From contig OZ020623.1 in the NCBI GenBank assembly GCA_963971575.1, forward strand, positions 11,906,980-11,970,979: 64,000 nt of DNA, written 5' to 3'. This document shows, one piece after another, positions 10,790-22,735 of the stretch. Made by a program: the position numbers and the translations under genes. The DNA is from Liopterus haemorrhoidalis. Taxonomy: Eukaryota > Arthropoda > Insecta > Coleoptera > Dytiscidae. Under the pieces are notes generated by a model. The model worked only from the letters and a program-made list of their open reading frames with translations. It was not told where the DNA came from and searched no databases. Positions within the stretch are counted from its first letter, which is position 1, and each line of letters starts with the position of its first letter.

Positions 10790-12450
10790 CTCGATGAATG
10801 ACGTAGATTCTTCATATAGGAATCAATCTTGAAGTTTCTCAGGGCGGAATTTTGGGCCCCTTTTTTTCATTGTTTATATCAATGAAATTTGCTTCCTAAA
10901 ATTGTCAAAGTTACACTTTACGCTGATAACACTAAACTCCATTTACTGTAACTATGAAATGACGTCACAGTTGAAAAACTCACCTTGTTGCCAATTCGTA
11001 ATCTGTCAAAAAAAGTTAGGTTATATCGAACAACTTCTAAAAATATATTAAAAACCTATATTTCCTATGGAGGAAAGGAATTAATGTAAATTATGATGCA
11101 CAGCAGTTCTTTCTAACCGATTTGTCGCGAAATTTATGGTTTATATTATATTAAGTGTGTAATGTAGTATTAAAAAAAAATAATAATAAATTTCAGTGTA
11201 TAAGAATCATCAGAAATATTTGTTTTTAGAAATGTGTCGTGTTCTTTTAATACTTTTTATAAAATTTACTTTAATTTTTCGCTTGGTGTCACATTGACAC
11301 AACCTTGTTCGAGATACAAACACGGAGTGTTCCGAGTCACACTGTTTAATTCCAGACCGCTCGAATAAACGCGTTTAGACCTTTTCTCGAACGCTCCGAG
11401 CTTGCTTTCTGAACTCACTAAATGATAATTACAAATAAATTTAAAAAGAATAAAATATAACCTCACTTAATTTGTACCTAAACGTCAACCTGACGTCAAA
11501 ATAACGATTGAACAATACAATTTAAAACCTACAACACTGTATAAAATTACCAACATAAAATAAATAAATGTACTAACTGAGTTATGGATTGATGTTGATT
11601 AAAACATATCATAACGTTGGTACTTAAATAAATTAAGTGTGACGTCATCTCACATTTATTGTGAATGGAGTTTACTGTCCTGACAAGACATACGTCTGTT
11701 AACGATGTGGTCAGAAATACAGAACTGGAAATGGTGAAAGTTAAAGATTGATTCACTTTAAACCGACTTTCCCTTAATAATAATAAAACCCAACAAATTA
11801 TTTTTTCACTTAACCGCAATATTAATATTCAGTTTGGGGTGCCAATCAAATTTCTTGGTATTTATATCGATAGTCAACTTAGCTGGCATGATCACATTAA
11901 CTATTTGGCAAACGTTCTTAAAAGGGTTATCTATGTGTTCATCAGGCTGAAAACGTCTGTGTCTTTTGATATGCTGCGTATGTTCTATTTTGCTGCTTTT
12001 CAGTCGCGCTTAGCTTACCTACGGAATAATTCACTGGGATATAAGTTCGTCTGTCAACAGAATTTTCTTACTTCAAAAATATGCTGTTAAACTCCTGAAT
12101 AATGTTCCTAACAGACACCATCGTCGAGAGCTCTTTAGGAAATGCAGCATTTTATCTTTTTATAGTTTATTTGTTTATGTTTGTCTGGTATACGTTAAAG
12201 TAAACCCGAACAAGTAACCGTATTCTCTAGACATGATTACAATGCTCGCTCTGGTGGCAACATCAGACTATCAAGACTTGTCTAAATCTAAGATTGACAC
12301 TTTCTTTAATTACCTACCAGATTCTTTAAAAAAAATGTCAATTAGATTATTTATGTTCAAGCTCAAAAAATACTTATTGAGAATTGTCTTTACAATTCGG
12401 ACGAATTTTTCAATATTAATTTCAGTAATTACACCTAATATGTAAGCTAT
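10790..12450 (+). pseudogene. Degenerate LINE reverse-transcriptase C-terminal half, split by an insertion
   Basis: The first part (about 10795-10945) carries the RT motif SQGGILGP, YINEI, and a decayed YADD box (YADNTKL in a shifted frame). The second part (about 11680-12440) continues with NRLSLNNNKTQQIIFSL, IKFLGIYIDSQLSWHDHI, then an out-of-frame thumb region and PDSLKKMSIRLFMFKLKKYL. This order is standard for Jockey/CR1-type LINEs. Multiple stops and frameshifts kill it. The two halves are separated by a 721-bp insertion with its own target duplication. Confidence 0.75.
10950..11670. mobile_element. 721-bp insertion in the LINE, 8-bp target duplication
   Basis: TTTACTGT is duplicated at 10942-10949 and 11671-11678, exactly where the LINE frame breaks and resumes. 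Near both ends lies TGACGTCAC in inverted arrangement, but the outermost bases do not form a clean inverted repeat. The minus-strand frame at 11266-11466 (66 codons) has no recognisable domain. The 8-bp duplication suggests hAT, but the superfamily is uncertain. Confidence 0.6.
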
Positions 12451-12611
12451 TTTTTTTCTACCTTTGTTAATTTTATATATTTTTTTCTTTTACTACCAGG
12501 TATCACATTTAATATTGCATTTTCATTTTTCAATGTTTTCAAATGTTTTTCAACTTTTGTTCAATGGATTTATCATGCATGTACTGACAAATGTAAACAT
12601 CGTAAGATGTC

Positions 12612-13147
12612 TATGGTCTATTTCAAATTAGAAAAAAGTAGATAGCGCTGCGAACCGAGTACGATTTACACTGGACAAATACAGTATAGCGGGAAATTTA
12701 AAATAAGTTACAACTAGGGCATGGGCGTAGTAATTGGGTTATCAAGTGATTTTTTTTTACTATAAAAAAGGTTAATAAGATATTAAAATAAACAAGGCAG
12801 ATTATACACGTTATTTATACGACATAAATTCAGTTTAATGGGAAATTTGAAAAAGTTAAAAAAAAATAATTTTTAAAAATTATGTACTATGTATAAAAAG
12901 AGAGATTTGGCTAAAAGAGTTTAAATAAAGCAATAAAACAAACAATATATCTTCAGAGCTAAAGTTTCTTTTTTAAATATTTATTGTAAATAAAAATTAA
13001 AAATATTTGTATATATGAAGGTCTAAAAATTATATGAATAACTTCTCCTTTGGGCACTATCAGCTTGGCTGTCTTTTGGCCTCACATTAGTCCTCTATCT
13101 TGATCTGTTAATTGTCAAGTGTAAAAAAATATTTATATGTCAGATAA
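12612..13147. repeat. Dispersed ~535-bp repeat G, copy 1
   Basis: It begins GGTCTATTTCAAATTA and ends near TATTTATATGTCAGATAA. A copy of about 90% identity by eye lies at 19570-20101. Both include TAGCGCTGCGAACCGAGTAC, GGGCATGGGCGTAGTAA, and GCTGTCTTTTGGCCTCACAT. It has no ORF, and the ends are not inverted repeats. Confidence 0.8.
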
Positions 13148-13286
13148 TGGTTGCCTTTCTCAGTGACTGCCTACGTGCCTAAACACATGTATTACGAAGA
13201 AATGTTAATTTTAATTTGTAACTATAATTATTTTGATAAAAACGAAGATTTAATAAGCAAATATTCATTGATACAATAAATATATG

Positions 13287-15165
13287 ATTTTTAGGGTTTT
13301 GTAGGTATGACAAAAAAAAAACTTATAACGGCACTCATGTGTCTGTATTATCGGTAAAAATTTTGGCCAAACGGCTGGACATAGAAAGTTGAAATTTGGC
13401 ATGCTTCTACAGGTCTTTGACCCACATATAGGAAAAATACTGAGATTTCAAAAAAACACATCCTGAGATAAATATAAACAAATATGTATTTAATGAAACA
13501 ATAAATATGTTTTAAAAATTTGGAGTGGGATATCAAATGAAGCCTCTTAATGTGTGGATAAACCAAGAATTTTTTATTTTTTGAAAAATCAATTATTTTC
13601 ATAATATTTTTTAAAAAATATGTCAAAAAACTTTTGTTTTCCACCCTAATTCCCAGAGGGGTTGATCTAAAAATCTGAAATAAATCTCAATAATGTACAT
13701 TGATAGGAGCCAAAATATCTCTACAGGAATTTTTGATCAGATTAATTTTTCAAAAAATATCGATTTTTTTATGTCGTTGAAATAAATAATTATATTTTTA
13801 AAATTTATTGTATGGTATCAAAATAAAGCGCTTGAGACGTAGATTAAGGGACAAAAAGTAGTTTTTGAAATTGTTTTTATTTTAATACGATTTTTACCAA
13901 AAATGTGCTAAAAAAACACTTGTCCTAGTCCCTATAACCAGTGATGGGCGTTTACACGTAAACTTTAATTGTTTACGTTTACGTGTAAACTTATGTAAAC
14001 AATCGGTAAACTTGTGAACAATGTAAACAATGTAAACTTTGTAAACTGTCAAATAATGAGGTTAGTTTTAGTTATTTAATACGAATAATAGAGAGTTAAT
14101 GAACAAGTATATTCAGTTCAAAACAATAAATTTATTAAAAAAATGGTTGGAAAAAACCGAAGGAATAGTTTTGAGTTCTGAGAACTAGATTTTGTTTTAA
14201 TTAAAGAAAATGAAAGAAAATATAGGGCGGTATGCAAAATTTGCAATGAATCTTTTCGTTATTAAAAAATATAGGCTGATTTTCTTAAAGGTGAAATTTA
14301 ATGTATTTTGTTATTAAAAAAATTAGACTGAATTTTTTAAAGAAAAAAGTTTTTTATTTTTCATATTCATATTTACTAATTTGTATGTAACACCTGTATA
14401 ATGATGCAAATTCGATTTTTATTAATATGTATATTGGCTTGTCCTAATTTTATATACTTATTTTCATTTAAAATCGTTTCATTAAAATTTTATTATTTAT
14501 AAAAATGTATTGATAATGAGGTTTTGTAATTCAAAACAAGTGCGCATGTCTAAATCATTGTTTACATTGTTTACGTTGTTTACATTGTTTACGTTGTTTA
14601 CATTGTTTACAAGAGTTTTTGTGTTTACTTTACATCAATTGTTTACGCGTCAACAATGAGGTAACTTACATCATGTAACTTACGCAATCACTGCCTATAA
14701 CCCAGGGGTGTTGATCGAAAAATCTGAAAAAAATTCTGAGTAATGTACTTTAATGTAAACTAGAATAGTGCAACAGGAATTTTTGATCAGATTAGGAACA
14801 AAAAGTAGTTTTTTAAATTGTTTTTATTTTAGTACGATTTTTACTAAAAATGTGTTAAAAAACACTTGTCCTGCTCCCTATAACCCAGGGGGGTATATAA
14901 AAATCTGAAAAAAATCTGAGTTATGTACATTAATTTTAACCAGAATATTGCAAGAGGAATTTTTGATCCGATTAGTTTTTCAAAAAATATCGATTTTTTA
15001 TGTCGTTGAAACAGATAATTATTTTTTTTAAATTTATTGTGTGATATCAAAAGGTCTGAAGACGTAGATTAAGGAACAAAAAATAGTTTTTTAAATTGTT
15101 ATTATTTTAATAATATTTTTAACAAAAATGTGCTAAAAAACACTTGTCCTGCTCCCTATAACTAG
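13287..15165 (-). repeat. Microsatellite-associated repeat B with tandemly amplified core units
   Basis: It starts at 13287 with the family terminus TTTTTAGGGTTTTGTAGGTA, then GTTGAAATTTGGCATGC and GACCCACATATAGGAAAAAT. From about 13643 a unit containing AAAATCTGAAA, AATGTACATT, GGAATTTTTGATCAGATTA and ACACTTGTCCTGCTCCCTAT is present three times. After removing the hAT insertion, unit spacings are about 288, 181 and 285 bp; the middle unit has an internal deletion at ATTA|GGAACAAA. The copy at 55051-55530 has one such core unit, and a lone diverged unit lies at about 49320-49620. Confidence 0.75.
13939..14693 (+). mobile_element. 755-bp hAT element with a BED-finger remnant
   Basis: The ends are CAGTGATGGGCGTTTAC and the complement of GTAACTTACGCAATCACTG. 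The 8-bp duplication CCTATAAC is exact at 13931-13938 and 14694-14701. Both ends are dense in GTTTAC/GTAAAC, in opposite orientation at the two ends. Inside, ATG at about 14143 opens MVGKNRRNSFEF, stop, then LIKENERKYRAVCKICNESF: a C-x2-C half BED finger as found at the N-terminus of hAT transposases. No catalytic region remains. Confidence 0.9.
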
Positions 15166-15576
15166 AGCCCTGCAAATCCGCGGATATCCGCAGACTACCC
15201 GCGGATATCCACCATTTTTCTGCGGATGCGGATAAAATATCATTTAAATCGTGCGGATGCGGATCGGATGCGGATTACATATCATATCCGCTTATCCGCA
15301 ATATCCGCGTGAACATAAAATCTTCGGTTGAACGCCTCTTCCTACGGAAGACGCGTTTAGAACCCCAAAAATGTATCGCTGGCATTTGTATTGTGCTTAT
15401 GGCAAGAGTGAAATAATGATACGTTACGGCACTTTTTACTTTTTTTACGCTTACTTAAATAGTTAAATATAGTAGAGTTTATATAACAGTCGTAGATACA
15501 ACAATTTCTTTAGATTTATTGCGTTTATTAATTTAAAAATAATTATGAATCGCTTTATTTTGCATTTTTGGAAATA
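15166..15576 (+). mobile_element. hAT end with GCGGATATCCGC motif, truncated
   Basis: The sequence AGAGCCCTGCAAATCCGCGG followed by many GCGGAT/ATCCGC copies is the left end of a hAT family with a CAGAGCCCTGC-type terminus. I find no matching right end before the mariner at 15577, so the extent is uncertain beyond about 15310. Confidence 0.5.
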
Positions 15577-16888
15577 CAAGGTGTCTCAAAAGAAATTTTA
15601 TATTTATTTAGCTTACTGCGTGAACGCAACGTATCCGAGGGGCGCGGGGGTTATGTCAATCGGTAGCCTGGCTCTTGGGAATGCAGTCGCTATGGAGCGT
15701 TTGTCGGGAGCAGACCGCGCGTTATGCGTGCGAGAGTTTTACAAAAACGGTGATTCGGCGACTGTAGCGCGTAGAAAATTCTGCAGTATTCGAGGTTTTC
15801 GCCACTTAAATGATGCGCCAAGCATTCCTCTCATTCGACATTGGGTTAAAAAGTTTGAAGAGACTGGTACAACGCTGGATAAATCAAAATCCGGGCGACC
15901 TAGGTCATCAAGAACGGTAGAAAACGTGGAGAATGTTAATCAGTCTGTTCGTGACGACCCGAACCTTTCAATTCGGAAGTGCGCAAGTGCTTTAAATGTG
16001 CATAGATCATCATTACATCGCATTATGCACAAAGACCTAAAGCTGCACCCCTACAAAATTCAATTGGTGCAAGAATTAAAGCCCCAAGATGCCAGTCAGA
16101 GGCTTAATTTCGTAAATCAGGTGATTGAGCGATTTTCAACGTTTACCAACATTTTGTTTTCGGATGAAGCTCATTTTCATCTTAATGGCCACGTAAATAA
16201 GCAGAACTGCCGCTACTGGAGTGCAACGAATCCGAAACGCAAACATCAGAAACCCCTACATTCGCCTAAAGTGACCGTATGGGCTGCGATGTCGGCGCGA
16301 GGAATTATCGGCCCTTACTTTTTTGAAGACGAAAGGGGGCGTGCAGTTACAGTGAATTCAGAGCGTTATGTGGAGATGTTAGACAACTTCTTGGTACCTG
16401 AACTGCAAAACTTTCCTGGCTATAACCAAAGAACATGGTTCCAACAGGACGGAGCAACTTCACACACGTCCAATATAGACATATTGGACGTGTTCGTGAA
16501 ATTTTCTCAGGCAAATTGATCTCCCGGAGAGGTGACATAAATTGGCCTCCACATAGTCCAGATTTAACCCCTATGGACTTTTTCCTATGGGGTTATCTTA
16601 AATCTAAAGTTTACGCCAATAAACCGACTTCACTGGCGCATTTGAAAGAAAATATCCGTCACAAAATGGCAGCCATCCCTGAGTCCACCTGCCGAGACGT
16701 CATAAGTAATTTTACTGTTCGATTAAATGAGTGCCGAGAACGCGAGGGTCTACATTTAGACGATATTATTTTTAAGAAATAAATCCCCAAAAAGTGTATT
16801 TTAATAATTAATAAACAATTTTTCTATATACGGTTTACTTTTTTTTTAATCGGTCCACTAAATATAAAATTTCTTTTGAGACACCTTG
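15577..16888 (+). mobile_element. DD41D (rosa-like) mariner element, copy 2 (best preserved)
   Basis: This copy is 1312 bp with ~30-bp inverted repeats CAAGGTGTCTCAAAAGAAAT... at both ends and a TA duplication at 15575-15576 and 16889-16890. It keeps almost the whole transposase frame and serves as the reference for the other two copies. Confidence 0.95.
15653..16782 (+). pseudogene. DD41D transposase broken by one local inversion-type mutation
   Basis: From MSIGSLALGN at 15653 the frame is open to 16476 and includes both HTH segments, GRPRSSR, LFSDEAHFHL and FQQDGATSH. It then shifts and ends at 16519. The other frame resumes at RVREIFSGKLISRRGD and runs through SPDLTPMDFFLWGYL to a stop at 16780-16782. 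The break is a 12-base segment replacing 10 bases. The new sequence GACATATTGGACGTGT (16478-16493) is the reverse complement of the sequence just upstream as kept in copy 1, so a single template switch killed an otherwise complete gene of about 375 codons. The gene is pseudogenised but could have been active until recently. Confidence 0.9.
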
Positions 16889-17040
16889 TATTAGTAAAAA
16901 TTAACCATGGTAATTTGCCACATTTAAAAACATAGACGCTCATATCAAATTTAAACCAGTGGCGAAGGAAGACCTCCGCTAGACTTGCCCTACCATAAAA
17001 AGAAATAATAATAATAAAAAAAAATACATATATTTTTTTT
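16889..17040. other. Short AT-rich spacer
   Basis: Nothing recognisable lies between the mariner and the foldback element. Confidence 0.4.
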
Positions 17041-18145
17041 TAATTTAAAAAAAGATTTAGGTAAATCTTCAAAAATACATCAAATTATGTCCTATACAAT
17101 TTTTTGTCCAAGGCTTGGTTTACTAGTTACGATGTTTAATAACTTCCGTTTCCGGTTTCGGATTTTAATAAAAAAAACAATAGGGTTCTTCCCAGTTATT
17201 AGGAGAATTTTTTTGTACCAGAACGAACTCTTTAAGTTAAACCGTTTTTGAGACACAGACACATAGACACACACACATACGGACGGCACTTCGAAAATAG
17301 GTCTTTTTGGATTCCCTGGACCATGAAACGTGGTCATCAGTCAAAATCTCGACATCGAAAATTTTCGCGATTACAATACTTGCGCCTTATATATTAAGGT
17401 CGGGCAAGTAAAAATATCTTAAAATTCTTGAAATCGTCATATAACTTTCATCTTTTAATAATAGGGTGAATTTAAGAATTTAGTTTTATTATTAAGAACT
17501 TATTTTTTTTAATTTGCTGATCTTATAGGACTTTCCTTGTTATTTATTGGTCATAAATGTGATAAAGTAATCTGTTAATTATTTCTAAATATCGCTGCTC
17601 TAAAATAATAGTGAGGTATCTTAAAAAACTAAGTTTTTGAGATATTACTTTTTAAAGTTTTACATTTTATTATAAACTTGGTTTAAGAGTCGAATAATTG
17701 TAATTTCTATCTTTATTTTTACTTGCCCGACCTTAATATATAAGGGGCAAGTATTGTAATCGCGAAAATTTTCGATGTCGAGATTTTGACGGATGACCAC
17801 GTTTCATGGTCCGGGGAATCCAAAAAACCTATTTTCGAAGTGCCGTCAGTATGTGTCTGTGTGTGTGTGTGTGTGTCTGTGTGTCTGTGTGTCTGTGTGT
17901 CTGTGTGTATACACGATAACTCATAAACGGTTTAACTTAAAGAGTTCGTTCTGGTATTAAAAAATTCTCCTAATAATTGGGAAGAACTTTCTTGTTTTTT
18001 ATTAAAATCCGAAACCGAAAACGGAAGTTATTAAACTTTAAAATTTTAAAAAATTCGTAACTAGTAAACCAAGCCTTGGACAAAAAATTGTATAGGACAT
18101 AATTTGATGTATTTTTGAAGATTTACCTAAATCTTCTATTAAATT
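17041..18145. mobile_element. 1.1-kb foldback-like element of repeat family A
   Basis: The left arm (17041-17414) and right arm (about 17714-18145) are inverted copies of the same ~370-430-bp sequence around a ~300-bp AT-rich spacer. Each arm runs from GATTTAGGTAAATC at the outside, through CCAAGGCTTGGTTTACTAGT, a CA/GT-rich microsatellite, and a block with TTTTCGATGTCGAGATTTTGAC, to GGTCGGGCAAGTAAAAAT at the inside. The right-arm microsatellite (GTGT/CTGT, about 17850-17907) is longer. A single arm of the same family lies at 40240-40497. It has no coding sequence. Confidence 0.8.
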
Positions 18146-19541
18146 AAATATAATCTCATTACGACGTTAGATAGAAAACATATTTCTGGACCAAGTAATA
18201 TTAATGTGATAAAAGTAAAAAAAATAGTAGTGTTTTAAAACAGCAATATTTTTTATTAATAATATAGTTTCATAGTTAAGCACGTTAGTTTTAATATATC
18301 GCATTGTATCCATTTTCAAGTCTGAGTACTTATCACAAATCAAAACAAATGAACTAATCTAAGACCTCCGGCCTAAATTCACTAGCCCTTTCCAGTTCAT
18401 TTTTATTACTTGCGTAGATAAATACATTAGAAATCGGATGTGGCAACGCTGTGTCTCGGGACACTACGAGATAGTGTCCACGGCATTGTTTTCTAGATCT
18501 AAATTTTTAAAATCTACACATATGAAAAATCTTTGAATAAATATTTTTAATTTTTAAGTATAAATGAGATTTTAAATTCAGTTTTTATTATTAAAATTTT
18601 TTAGGAGGAAGCTGTCCCAGCGTCACCCTATCTCAGCCGCCACTGGTTTTCTTTACTTGCCATAGGCGCCAAAATTACTCGTTACATCTCTGCACATAAA
18701 CATAATAAGTAAAAATAAAAAAGTTTATTTTTTTACGTATTTTTTACTTTTTCATGTAATATATTTTGATACAACTGTTAAAAAGCTATTATTAAATTCA
18801 TTTTTGCCTTAACAAAAACAGTTTAGTTCCAGTATATGGTTTTTCTAAATTGTGTGGTATTTCTACTGCAAGTCATCGATCGGTTTGCCCCAAGGTGACC
18901 TTTCTGCTTTCAACCAATCACGTAGCATTGTTCCAAGGTCATTTCAGTAGGATGAGCAGTTTTATCAACCGGTTAAACTGGTTTTTAATCTTGCCAACCT
19001 GTTAAGCAACAGAACTAACTTCAAGGTCACACGCAGCGGGAATTATGATTTTTTAATGGTTTTTAGTTTTAGTTATGCAGTTTTTTAACTGTCGATGTAA
19101 TGTCATAAATTGTAGTATAATCTTGTAATATTTCGTTCATATATTTGAAAAAAGTCATGAATATGTCAAATAAAAATGTTTTTCATTGTATTTTGTTTAC
19201 TTTTACCGGTTTGCAATTTTATTTTATGTGAGATATGAACAAAAATAACAGTTTACGTAAATATTTTTATTTAGTCAAGTAAAAAATTGTTATTTAGCGA
19301 AAAAACATTTTTTGTTATCGATAACAAAGAAATAAAAGTAGAGTTAGAGATGGTAATAAAAATTAATTAATCGATTAATTGATCATTTGATTAATCGAAA
19401 TGTTATAATCGAAATAAGAATAAATAAATAAGAATAAGACAATTATTTATAACAATGTTTTCAAAATTATACTGAACACAGATATTATAAATAATATTTT
19501 AATTAAATAGTTTGACGTTATAAAAAATAAATATAAATATA
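18146..19541. other. AT-rich spacer, mostly unassigned
   Basis: No gene is visible. A short hAT-like start, TAGAGATGGTAATAAAAATT followed by TTAATCGATTAATTGATC motifs, lies near 19345-19400 without a recognised partner end. Confidence 0.35.
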
Positions 19542-20572
19542 AGCAGTTCACTTTTGTAAGAACAAACTAAGGTCTATTTCAAATTAAAAAAAAGTAGATA
19601 GCGCTGCGAACCGAGTACGATTTACACTGGACAAATACATTATAGCGGAAAATTTAAAATAAGTTACAACTAGGGCATGGGCGTAGTAACTGGGTTAGCA
19701 AGTGATTTTTTTTTTAATTTAAAAAAGGTTAATAAGATATTGAAATAAACAAGGCAGATAATACACTTACGTTATTTATACGACATAAATTCAGTTTAAT
19801 GGGAAATTTGAAAAAGTTAAAAAAATATTAATTTTAAAAATTATGTACTATATATAAAAAGAGAGGCTAAAAGAGTTTAAATAAAGCAATAAAACAAACA
19901 ATATATTTTCAGAGCTAAAGTTTCTTATTTAAATAATTATTGTAAATAAAAATTAAAAATATATGTATATATGAAGGTCTAAAAATTATATCAATAACTT
20001 CTTGTTTGGGCACAATCAGCTGGGCTGTCTTTTGGCCTCACATTAGTCTTTTATCTTGATCTGTTAATTGTCAAGTGTCAAAAAATATTTATGTCAGATA
20101 ACCTAAAAAATATATAACTGCGTAAAAACAAATTACATGGAGAATTTTCTCCATAAAATCTACGCCAAGAATATAAATAAAAGTCTAAATATGTAAATAA
20201 TAACAAAATATATGAAAAAAATTAAATAATATAAATAATATATATTTCCAATGTACGACACTGAACATCTGTCAACTTGGACTAAAAACAATATTTTAAC
20301 AGTGTAATAGGGGTGACGATCTAAACCAATCGGAAGCAAGGATAAACAGCTCCTATCTTCTTACACACATTTTTCTACTTTGAAATAAACTCATAGATCT
20401 GGTTATTTTGGTTACTTTTATAGTGTGTTACTGACTTTAAATGTCAATTAAAAATATTCTTTGCTTATATAAGCAGTTCACTTTTGTAAGAACAAACTAA
20501 GAGGGAATTTTGTTTTCAATAGTTCGCACCTTTGAAGCTGTATATCATGTTGGAATTAAAAACACTAAATTG
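19542..20572. repeat. Composite of miniature element H pieces around repeat G copy 2 (19570-20101)
   Basis: AGCAGTTCACTTTTGTAAG with AACAAACTAAG occurs at about 19542-19570 and again at about 20469-20500. Repeat G copy 2 begins directly after the first occurrence. From about 20398 to 20460 the inverted right end of H is present (GATCTGGTTATTTTGGTTAC...), and from 20469 to 20572 the left end. The intact reference copy of H is 48622-48915. The ~30-bp direct repeat could be a target duplication or the remains of two H copies. Confidence 0.6.
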
Positions 20573-20614
20573 TTGTATACCATTCAGCATTAACTGTTCT
20601 CCGATCCTCTAAAT

Positions 20615-22085
20615 CAGTGCTTCTTAAACTTTTTGATGTCGCGGCTCCCCTGCAGCTCAAATCGATAACCCACGGCCCCCCTAAATTTAATTTTTGGAAG
20701 CCATGTTGGTTAAAAAAATATTTTTTTGTTTCATTTATACATATATTTTTTACGCTCAAATCATTCAATAACACTGCCCAACAAAATAATGTTTTTATCT
20801 TGATGCCGGAAAAGTAAGAACTGATTTTGGATATTTTTGATGTGCTGATTCCAAAAATACCTGACTCTCTTTCGTAGCAGCTCTAGTTTTTGAGATACAG
20901 ACTAATTAATTTTAGTTTTTTTATCTAAAAACGGTAAACTTGCTCCTTGGACAGCAAAGTGGATATACAAAATATCCTTGTTTTTTATGTCTTTGGGACA
21001 GCAGAGCTAAGGATCAGCACTGGGTTAAAAAAATTGAGTGATTTCCATTAAGAAATGTCATAATTTAAGAAAAACAAAACGTTGTCAACGAACCTTTGGT
21101 TGCGAGAGAGAAAATTATATTTCCACCCTTGCATATCAAGTTTGGGTTTATGTAGCAATTTTTGAAGGCTTTAAATCGAGATGGACTTTGTGTAGGCTAC
21201 TTGACACGTAAATTTCCTGGGATTAACTATGAAAAACTGAAAGCCAGAATATTTGATGGTCCTCAGATAAGGCAACCTACTGAAGATCCACAATCCAATC
21301 CAACCGCATCAATGAACGAGATTGAATCTAATTATTGGTGTTCATTTATTCAAGTAGTACAAAATTTTTCTTGGAAATCATAAGGCAGAGAATTAGTGGA
21401 AAATATACTTTCCAACTTTAATATTCTCGGTTGTATTATGACCACTTACCAGAACACCTAGATGATTTTAGTAAAGAACCGGGGGAAATATTCCATCAGG
21501 ACATAAAACTATGGAAGATAGATTATCGAGGAAGATAAGATAGTTACATGATGGCCTACTACTGTTGGAGTCTTCAGAAAGACTCTTCTGGTAAACTCCA
21601 TGCTAGAAAGTCGTATAAAAGAATATTTTTAAGTGATAAGTGATGAATGTATATTTATCTACTTTGTGAAATAAATACCTTACTTCGTCTCTTTTGTGTT
21701 TCTAACTGGCAGTTGGAGCAAATAGTAACAGTAATAACTTCAAAAATACACAAGTTCAGAAATAAGATATTTTATTGTAAAAGAGGCCAATATAGCGTAT
21801 CTCAAAAACTAGATCTGATAGATCAAATCTGACGGCTATTTTGGATTCTGTGCCCAAAAATTACCTGTAGACAGTTAAAAACTCGCTGGCATCAAAATGT
21901 CTGTTGGGTTGTGTAATCTATGTATTATAAAGAATAAAATTTTTGTAACATTAAAGTTAAAGCTACTTATCCTTTTTAAATAATAAAACAATGAACAAGT
22001 GTTACATTCGCGGCTTTTTGCGGCCCTCTTGTGAGAAGGCCACGGCCCCCTAGGGGGCCGCGGCCCACCACTTTAAGAAGCCCTG
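20615..22085 (+). mobile_element. 1471-bp hAT element inside the mariner
   Basis: Ends are CAGTGCTTCTTAAACT and the complement of ACTTTAAGAAGCCCTG, with an exact 8-bp duplication CTCTAAAT at 20607-20614 and 22086-22093. Subterminal GCGGC(T/C)CCC motifs occur at both ends. It carries a decayed internal reading frame (see next entry). It is younger than the mariner it splits. Confidence 0.93.
21090..21640 (+). pseudogene. Decayed TE-encoded protein of a multicopy arthropod family
   Basis: Plus-strand pieces read REKIIFPPLHIKFGFM, stop, QFLKALNRDGLCVGYL, RKFPGINYEKLKARIFDGPQ, SNYWCSFIQVVQNF and, out of frame, traces near 21420-21600. From memory this order matches a large family of uncharacterised proteins found in many copies in arthropod genomes, where a PPLHIKLG...FVKALN segment precedes a KFP...IKEG.F.GPQIR segment. 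Here it sits between hAT ends, which suggests the family is hAT-borne. Stops and frameshifts show it is inactive. I do not assign a catalytic role. Confidence 0.6.
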
Positions 22086-22735
22086 CTCTAAATGAATGGT
22101 TGCGACATGTCCAGTACAACCGAACAAACAAGCGATCATTTTTTGGAAGAGCTTCGTGAACGAACAACTTTTGTGGGTTTCGGTTCATCTTGGAAGACCC
22201 AAACAGTGGATTGTTGTTTAGTTTCCAGTTCATATGAATAAATCCAAGTTTCGTCACCTGTAATGATGTTGTATACGGATTTTGCAGTGCTTAGGTTGAA
22301 ATTTTTTACCATTCCCTTACACAGATCAACACAAACCTTTTTTTTGAGCTTCGGTCAAATTATGCGGAATCCATCGGGAACAGATCTTTTTCACAACTAA
22401 ATGTTCATGCAAAATCGAATGTATTGCAGTCTTCCATAATCTTCTTCAATCATTTTGCGCACAACATCGATGTTTTTTTGAATCACAACCGATTTTGGTC
22501 GACCTTCACGAGATTCATCACTGACAGACGCACGACCACGACAAAATTGTGCAAACCAATTGTAAACATTTTCTGATGGTGCTACATTACCAAAAGTCGA
22601 ACGAAGTGAATCTATGCATTGTTGTTGAGTTAGGCCTTTACTAAAATCGTAAAATATCATCCAACGCTCACTGTCAACAAACTACTCGATCAATTTATAA
22701 GCTGCCACTGATTTCACAATAACAAATGTCAAATT

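Larger units (their letters stand above)
20573..22735 (-). pseudogene. Irritans-like mariner remnant, split by a hAT
   Basis: Minus-strand reading gives FYDFSKGLTQQQCIDSLRST, VYNWFAQFCRGRASVSDE, GRPKSVV and, after frameshifts, RWIPHNLTEAQKK, a GDE/W-I catalytic box in decayed form, KPTKV, FGCTGHVATI and, beyond the hAT, LEDRRTVNAEWYTTI at 20573-20620. This is the order of an irritans-type mariner transposase. The C-terminal third, with the second and third catalytic residues, is missing. Removing the hAT at 20615-22085 plus one target copy rejoins GHVAT to LEDRR. Many stops are present, so it is long dead. Confidence 0.85.
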
